64,000 nt of DNA from Tritrichomonas foetus (lineage: Eukaryota > Parabasalia > Tritrichomonadida > Tritrichomonadidae). The notes beneath the pieces were generated by a model. It did no database searches. It had not been told where the DNA came from and saw nothing but the letters and a program-made list of their open reading frames with translations. Made by a program: the position numbers and the translations under genes. The stretch spans positions 88,503 to 152,502 of the forward strand of contig MLAK01001060.1 in the NCBI GenBank assembly GCA_001839685.1. Direction: 5' to 3'. This document shows positions 58,895-64,000 of this stretch, one piece after another; within the stretch, counting starts at the first letter, position 1, and each line of letters starts with the position of its first letter.

Positions 58895-61159
58895 ATGTCG
58901 AAAAGAGTTTTCAAATCCGATAATTACATCATCAAAAACAAAATCGAACCAAAAGGAGCAATTGGAAATACGGCTAAATGCGTCGAAAAATCAACGAACG
59001 TCCTTTTTGCGTTAAAAACCCTTAAATATAAACCAATCTCTGTCGATCAAACCAAGAAGGTACTCACTGCATTAGGCAATTTAGAATGCCCTTTAATATC
59101 CAAAGTTGTTTCGTTCAAAAAGAACCATTCTACATACCAGATTTTATATCAATATATTGGCGGAATTGCCCTTTCAACATATTTGAATAAAAGTTCTGGA
59201 CATAAATTGTCACCAACCGAAAGGCTCAAAGTTCTTTATGGCACAGCCCTCGCAACCAAAAAATTGCATGATGCAAAAATGATGCACTTGGATATAAAAC
59301 CAGCAAACATTATTATACGAAAAAATGACAAAGTTCCAATTTTGACTCATTCCACTTTACTTTCGATTTTTAAAATCGATCCAAATTCATTGAGAATCAG
59401 TCCTCAAGAACAAGATTTTATGGCACCTGATGTTTTCGAAAGCGAATATGCTCCATCCGTTGATATCTTTTCGCTTGGATGTTTGATGGCTATTCTCATC
59501 ACAAACAAGTCTAGAAAAAGTGGTGCACTTAGCAATATAGAAAACGAAGAAGTTAAAGCATTTGTTAATCGTTGTCTCAACGAAAGAGCAAAACTACGAC
59601 CAAATATTAATGAATTTATAGATTTCATATTAAACAAGAAAAATGAACTTTTAAAAGACAGTGAAATTGATGTTGCCAGTTTTGATGAATTCGTGTCATA
59701 TATTCAAAATATACAGTTTATCCCATATCAAGAAGACCAAACTCAAGAAGAAGAAGAGGAGGAGGAGGAGGAGGAGGAAATAGTAGTAGAAGAAGTAGAA
59801 CACAAAAGAAATAATTCAAATCAACCAGCGTCCGCACACGAAAATAGTAATAACCAGAAAGTTCAAAATAATCAGTTACAGAGCTCATCGAAAAAGTTAG
59901 ATGATGATAATAGCGAAGACAGTGATTCAGATACACCTTACCAGAAGCGGGGTGGACTTCAAAAGGTATGTTCTAAGTTTGTACAGAATCTCCAAAATAA
60001 ATTTGTGAATTCACAACTTTCTCTAGTTGCTCAAGAAAGGGCACTCGATAACATCTTCCTCGAAGCAAGAAGAAAAGAGCCAATTCGACAAGATGAAGCA
60101 CTAATGCTATATAAAAATGCAGCTGACAAAGGGCATACGTGGTCAATGACAGCATATGCTATGAAATGCTCAAAACCTGAAGAATCTAAGCATTATTACG
60201 CCAAAGCAGCTGATAATGGAAATGGTGATGCATTGAATAATCTTGGATGCATGAAAGAGATGGAAGAAGGAATTGAAGAGGCAGGAGAGTTTTATAGAAA
60301 AAGCGCAGAAACAAACAATCCATGTGGACAAAATAATTATGGTCGATATTTAGAAGCTGTTGAAAATGATCTGGAAGCAGCATTCCAACAATATAAAGCA
60401 TCAGCTATCCAAAATAATAAAGATGGAATGGCAAATATGGCAAGAATTATTGAATTTTCGATTAGTTATGTAAATGAAACTCTTTTACTATTTAAAGAAA
60501 ACAAATGCTTTTCAACCACAGGAAACCCAGAGCTGGATCAAAAGAATCGAAACTGTATTCAAAGAATTTACAAAGAATATTCACTTGATAAGGCATGTCA
60601 ATTATACCTTCAAAGTTTTAACGATATGGCAAAGGTTAACTTGGGATTATTAAATATTCGCAGTAAACAAACAAAGGAAGGAATTGCATATTTACTCCAA
60701 GCAACGTATTCAAATATGAATGAAGCTACATTTAACCTGGCATATGTGAATGCAAGTGATGAAACCGAATATAAGAAATTATGTGATAAAGATTTTTCAC
60801 CTGCAATTAACAATTATGCTTTAATCAACATCACATCAAACCCACAAAAATCTGCAGAGATGTTGAAGAAAGCAGCTGATCTTGGAAATAGTTTTGCATT
60901 AAATAATTATGGTGTTACTCTTGAAGAAGGTGTTGGATGTGAAAAAAATGTAAAGGGAGCTTTCAATAAATACTTAGAAGCAGCTGAAAAAGGAGTTCCT
61001 GAAGCTATGTATAATCTTGGAAGATGTTATGAAAAAGGAATCGGTGTGATTGATGACAAAGAAACTGCCATTAAATACTACAAAAAAGCTGTTGAAATGA
61101 GCAAGAACAAAAACTTGCAGGCAGTTCGTGCCTTACGCCTTCTTGAAGAGAAACTGTAA
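58895..61159 (+). CDS. pseudokinase with Sel1-repeat C-terminus
   Basis: 754 residues from the ATG at 58895; the frame reaches 58847 only through TTG. Residues ~10-260 are a kinase fold with K41 in FALKTL, but HRD is HLD (131-133, the Arg is lost) and DFG is replaced by HST (152-154, in PILTHSTLLS), removing the metal-binding Asp. DFMAPDVF replaces the APE segment and SVDIFSLGCLMAI follows. An acidic poly-Glu stretch (~290) and a Ser/Asn-rich linker come next. From ~390 to the end are Sel1-like repeats (DEALMLYKNAADKGHTWSMT, ALNNYGVTLEEGVGCEKNVK, AMYNLGRCYEKGIGVIDDKE). Sel1 repeats act as scaffolds. Kinase-Sel1 fusions are common in trichomonads; here the kinase half is probably non-catalytic. 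Confidence 0.9.
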   Translation: MSKRVFKSDNYIIKNKIEPKGAIGNTAKCVEKSTNVLFALKTLKYKPISVDQTKKVLTALGNLECPLISKVVSFKKNHSTYQILYQYIGGIALSTYLNKSSGHKLSPTERLKVLYGTALATKKLHDAKMMHLDIKPANIIIRKNDKVPILTHSTLLSIFKIDPNSLRISPQEQDFMAPDVFESEYAPSVDIFSLGCLMAILITNKSRKSGALSNIENEEVKAFVNRCLNERAKLRPNINEFIDFILNKKNELLKDSEIDVASFDEFVSYIQNIQFIPYQEDQTQEEEEEEEEEEEIVVEEVEHKRNNSNQPASAHENSNNQKVQNNQLQSSSKKLDDDNSEDSDSDTPYQKRGGLQKVCSKFVQNLQNKFVNSQLSLVAQERALDNIFLEARRKEPIRQDEALMLYKNAADKGHTWSMTAYAMKCSKPEESKHYYAKAADNGNGDALNNLGCMKEMEEGIEEAGEFYRKSAETNNPCGQNNYGRYLEAVENDLEAAFQQYKASAIQNNKDGMANMARIIEFSISYVNETLLLFKENKCFSTTGNPELDQKNRNCIQRIYKEYSLDKACQLYLQSFNDMAKVNLGLLNIRSKQTKEGIAYLLQATYSNMNEATFNLAYVNASDETEYKKLCDKDFSPAINNYALINITSNPQKSAEMLKKAADLGNSFALNNYGVTLEEGVGCEKNVKGAFNKYLEAAEKGVPEAMYNLGRCYEKGIGVIDDKETAIKYYKKAVEMSKNKNLQAVRALRLLEEKL

Positions 61160-61588
61160 ATTAACAACCATTCCATTTTTATCATTGTTATTATTGTTTT
61201 TTAATTCATGACATTTCACTTCATATGTATCCATTATTTGTCTAAACTGCTATCAAAATTAAATCTCATTGCTTTCATTTTCACAAATCATAATATTTTT
61301 ACATTTCATTCCCGCACATAAATATCATTAATAAAAAAATAGATATGCATTCATTCCCCAAAACGAAATAGAAGTTTATGATTCATCATTTCGGAAAGAA
61401 TCAAAATATTAAAAAATCTCAAATAGAAAACTATTTTGTAGAGCTAAAATTATTGTTAAAAATAACTTTTTATTGTAGAAGAAGTGTTGATAGGCAAGCG
61501 TTTGATTCCATGAATTGGCTAAGAATTGAATCAACAGTATTTCGAAATTCATCTTTGCGATTTGTCAGAACGATGAGAGTGAATTCAA
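61160..61588. other. convergent intergenic region
   Basis: AT-rich. The minus strand at ~61470-61580 shows a short coding-like run (LTNRKDEFRNTVDSILSQFM) without a start, possibly a relic or chance; it is not called as a gene. Confidence 0.4.
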
Positions 61589-61765
61589 TCACCCACCTCC
61601 AGCAGCAGCCTTCTTGGCTTCGGCCTTGGCTTGTTTCTCTTTCATAATTTGGGCGTCGCGTTCTCTGCGTTCGTTTGCGTTTCCACCAGCACCCTTCTTT
61701 TGGTGCTTAGCATTTCTGGCCTCAGCACGAGCCTTCTCACGTTCACGTTGGGCACCACGTGTCAT
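61589..61765 (-). CDS. SERF/4F5-family small basic protein
   Basis: 58 residues. It begins MTRGAQREREKARAEARNAK, continues HQKKGAGGNANERRERDAQI and ends MKEKQAKAEAKKAAAGGG. The N-terminus MTRGxQRExxRxxxxKxxxK and the later RxRDAxIMxxKQxKA block are the signature of the SERF (small EDRK-rich factor, 4F5) family, usually about 60 residues. These highly charged, disordered proteins modulate protein aggregation and RNA binding. The DNA is much GC-richer than its surroundings, as expected for a highly expressed gene. The ATG is at 61765 and the stop is TGA. Confidence 0.88.
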   Translation of the reverse strand: MTRGAQREREKARAEARNAKHQKKGAGGNANERRERDAQIMKEKQAKAEAKKAAAGGG

Positions 61766-62758
61766 GATAGAGTGAATTCAATGATTCCAAGATTTTTGAT
61801 TGTATATATGGTTGGCCATTTATAGATTATCTTTCATTATCCATTCAAATCTTTGAAGCGACTTTTTTTGACCTTTTGGTGACTTTTTTCGTCAATTCAT
61901 TTTTTTCTCCAATATTCTATTTCTGATTATTTTTTATATCATTCTAATGTGCAACATCTAAGGTCAAATGAAAAGTCAAAGTAACCAAAATTGTTCACTT
62001 TAAAACCAGTCGAACTTTAGTTAACTAGTGATGATAAATTTTATGCTTTCCTTCAAATTTGATTCTCTTAGGAAAAGTTGTTATGAATTTTAAAACAGTC
62101 TTCAATAATTTCAATATATCTCGGAATTTTTGAAATACGAGACTTCTTATTGAATGAAACAGAATCTTCCATAAAAAAACGATTATTCTCATTTCTCACA
62201 TTCTATTCCATGTAATTCTTGAATATTATGTTAAATATTCATATGTTTAACTTATTCAAAAATATTGAGGTCAACTTGATGAATAATATTTTATTTCCTT
62301 CAATCATCTACCCTTAGTAATCAACTTTTTTAACATTTTCTAATAAATAACCACACATGAAGCTGTTTGATTCTTATTATTAAGAAAAAAAAACATCTTT
62401 TGGATGATTGGAATTTAGGTCAATGGTTGAGACAAAAAGTGACTTAGATCAACCAACTTTGATAAACTCAATTTGTGAAGGTAATCTTGACTTTTTCATA
62501 AAAATGAATTCATATCAAAAAGCTCATAATAAATTCATTAAATACTTCAGAAAAAGTTGAATAATCTAAAAACTAACCATTCAAAAAAACCCTCGATTTT
62601 CAAAAAAACGAACTCGGAAAACACAATTATTTTGATATTGACCTTTCTTTTCACCTCTCATTATTATTATTTCATCTTTTATTTCAAAAGCACATATTTC
62701 ACTGAACAATTTTTGATAGCTACCTCTTCACAAATATTGAAAAATTTCAACACATTTT
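61766..62758. other. 1-kb divergent intergenic region
   Basis: Lies between SERF and GSK3 and is strongly AT-rich. GAAAAAGTT occurs at 62550-62558. No RNA gene or tandem repeat is seen. Confidence 0.45.
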
Positions 62759-63820
62759 ATGAATAAACCTAAAATTCGCATGAATAATCATCGACCCCAA
62801 CCATCTGTCGCAATCTCCGCACGGACTCACCACCACTCCAGCAAGGCAGGCAACTTCCAACGCAAGCCCCTCACCTCGCGCGAAAAATCATTTTATCGTC
62901 CAATAAAAGTCCTCGGGAAAGGAGCCTTCGGTATCGTTTACTGCGCCAAGGGAAAAGATGGGAACATGGTTGCAGTCAAAAAAGTGACACTAAATCCACA
63001 TTACAAAAATCGCGAATTAGATACACTCAAAATGCTGAATCACCCAAATTGCATCAGATTAATCGACGAGTTTACAACACCTGGTCATAAGCCAAAGGAA
63101 GTCGAACTCAATATCGTCATGGATTACCTTCCAATGTCGCTTCATAATTTCGCCTTAAATTATCGAAAAAATCATCAATACACTCCAATTTTCTACGTTA
63201 AGCTTTTCTCTTACCAGATTTTCACGGCGCTTTCATACCTCCACGCAACCGGAATTACCCATCGCGATATCAAACCAGAGAATGTGTTGATCGATCCTGA
63301 AACTGGCGAGCTCAAAATTTGCGACTTTGGCTCAGCAAAGTGCCTCCAGCCAGGCGAGAAAAGTGTCTCCTATATTGCCTCGAGATATTATCGCGCGCCA
63401 GAATTGATCTACGGGTGCGAGAAATATACCCCAGCTGTTGACATTTGGGCCGCCGGATGCGTCATTGCAGAGTTGCTCACAGCCGGATCGCCACTTTTTG
63501 CTGGATCAATCAGCGACGAGCAGATCAACGAGATTATTGCAGTTTTGGGGCCACCCACAAAAAGTGACATGGCATCATTTGAGCATCCACCTGTAAAAGT
63601 CAGAGGCACGCAGAAGACAACCCTTGAAAACGTTTTGCCTCCTCGAACCCCTCCTGATGTAATGGATCTCCTCAAAAGCATTCTGGTGTACAATCCAACA
63701 GCGAGATCAACTGCAAATGAGTGTATGCGACACCCATGCTTTGATGAGCTTTTCACTGGTTCGCTGAAAATGCCATCAGGGAAGAAGCTGCCACCATTGC
63801 AGAGACCGGATGACATTTGA
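62759..63820 (+). CDS. GSK3: glycogen synthase kinase 3 (GSK3)
   Basis: 353 residues. A short basic N-terminus leads into SFYRPIKVLGKGAFGIVYCA (glycine loop 53-58), K74 in VAVKKV, NRELDTLKML with R85, HRDIKPEN (168-175), CDFGSAK (188-194) and the GSK3-specific activation loop VSYIASRYYRAPELIYG with the regulatory tyrosine Y205. The three basic residues of the primed-substrate pocket (equivalents of human R96, R180, K205) appear to be R85, R169 and K194. All catalytic residues are present. GSK3 is a constitutively active kinase controlling metabolism and the cytoskeleton; in trichomonads targets are unknown. Codons are GC-rich. Confidence 0.96.
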   Translation: MNKPKIRMNNHRPQPSVAISARTHHHSSKAGNFQRKPLTSREKSFYRPIKVLGKGAFGIVYCAKGKDGNMVAVKKVTLNPHYKNRELDTLKMLNHPNCIRLIDEFTTPGHKPKEVELNIVMDYLPMSLHNFALNYRKNHQYTPIFYVKLFSYQIFTALSYLHATGITHRDIKPENVLIDPETGELKICDFGSAKCLQPGEKSVSYIASRYYRAPELIYGCEKYTPAVDIWAAGCVIAELLTAGSPLFAGSISDEQINEIIAVLGPPTKSDMASFEHPPVKVRGTQKTTLENVLPPRTPPDVMDLLKSILVYNPTARSTANECMRHPCFDELFTGSLKMPSGKKLPPLQRPDDI

Positions 63821-63928
63821 CTTTGTTCTGTTGAATTCCAGAGTCGAATAGAGATGTATATAATTTTTTTGTGAATAAAAAATACTACTTGGATGAAATG
63901 CTTCTTTCTTTCAGCCTTTTTATAACAT
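63821..63928. other. 3' flank of GSK3
   Basis: AT-rich with no gene; the frame on the minus strand that overlaps GSK3 is a shadow. Confidence 0.4.
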
Positions 63929-64000
63929 TCATCAATTCTTTTCTTTTCATTTATCAGTTCTTTCCTTTTCATTCATCAATTCTTTCCTTTTCATTCATCA
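63929..64000. repeat. 22-bp tandem repeat running off the right edge
   Basis: The unit CATCAATTCTTTCCTTTTCA plus TT occurs at least three times with small changes and is cut by the end of the window. It lies 3' of GSK3. The unit is not a multiple of three and all frames have stops, so it is non-coding. Confidence 0.85.

Noticed and set aside
61470..61580. Coding-like minus-strand run (LTNRKDEFRNTVDSILSQFM)
   Set aside because: No start codon and too short to assign; may be a relic but cannot be supported.
61378..61825. Plus-strand frames of 64-89 codons
   Set aside because: They overlap the SERF gene antisense; the minus-strand SERF reading explains the GC-rich block.
63409..63972. 187-codon minus-strand frame over the GSK3 3' end
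   Set aside because: Antisense shadow of GSK3 plus the edge repeat; no domain.
1..64000. tRNA, rRNA, CRISPR, IS elements and Maverick-type mobile elements
   Set aside because: No cloverleaf with a GTTCRA loop, rRNA core, spaced direct repeats or transposase/integrase motif was found on reading; the tandem arrays lack CRISPR-like unique spacers.

Overview
This window looks like nuclear DNA of a parabasalid flagellate, most likely Tritrichomonas (T. foetus or a close relative). The genes are long, intronless and separated by very AT-rich gaps of about 100-1,800 bp. They lie on both strands with no operon-like order and are typical of trichomonads: many divergent protein kinases, BTB proteins (one with a C-terminal F5/8 type C domain), ankyrin repeats, a BEACH-family giant protein, a Sel1-repeat kinase, deubiquitinases and Asn/Lys/Ser-rich coiled-coil proteins. 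Several genes have the trichomonad initiator pattern TCAY(T/A) a few bases before the ATG. The species call is inference from style and gene families; no marker gene (rRNA, tRNA) is present in the window.

Layout. 1-3,087 is the N-terminal part of an IFT140-like flagellar transport protein that runs off the left edge. 3.7-9.7 kb holds a small Ser/Pro-rich protein, a BTB-F5/8C protein, an aldo/keto reductase and an ACAP-type ArfGAP. 10.3-15.9 kb holds a GH47 alpha-mannosidase, a decayed piece resembling a GH38 alpha-mannosidase, a CAMK-like kinase and a UCH deubiquitinase. 16.6-18.15 kb is a degenerate 21-bp tandem array about 1.6 kb long, abutting a BTB-like gene. 19.2-33.8 kb holds a class I methyltransferase, a 20-bp minisatellite, a disordered coiled-coil protein, a BEACH-family protein that has lost the core of its BEACH domain, an ankyrin gene with two compensating frameshifts and a STE20-like pseudokinase. 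34-45 kb holds a BTB protein, a HEAT/ARM-like giant, a coiled-coil protein, lipin, a longin R-SNARE, a RING protein and a CK1 kinase. 45.9-64 kb holds a USP4/15-type deubiquitinase, a TatD hydrolase, a TMEM249-like membrane protein, a second small protein related to the one at 3.7 kb, a coiled-coil protein, a sphingomyelin-synthase-like enzyme, an EF-hand protein, a PAP2 lipid phosphatase, a pseudokinase-Sel1 protein, a SERF (4F5) microprotein, GSK3 and a 22-bp tandem repeat at the right edge.

Functional themes. (1) Flagellum/basal body: IFT140, and more tentatively a rotatin-like and a TMEM249-like protein. (2) Lipid phosphate chemistry: lipin, PAP2 phosphatase and an SMS-like transferase. 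(3) Signalling: three complete-looking kinases (CAMK-like, CK1, GSK3) and two with broken catalytic motifs. (4) Ubiquitin: UCH, USP and a RING protein. (5) Secretory/endomembrane: GH47 mannosidase, ArfGAP, SNARE.

The most unusual things are the decayed 21-bp array at the 3' end of a BTB-like gene, the precise loss of the BEACH core, two unlinked small proteins sharing a C-terminal PFxSxxDxExxV motif, two pseudokinases, and frameshifted 3' ends in the ankyrin and PAP2 genes. I saw no CRISPR array, IS element, tRNA or rRNA. All function calls come from reading the sequence; no database search was run.
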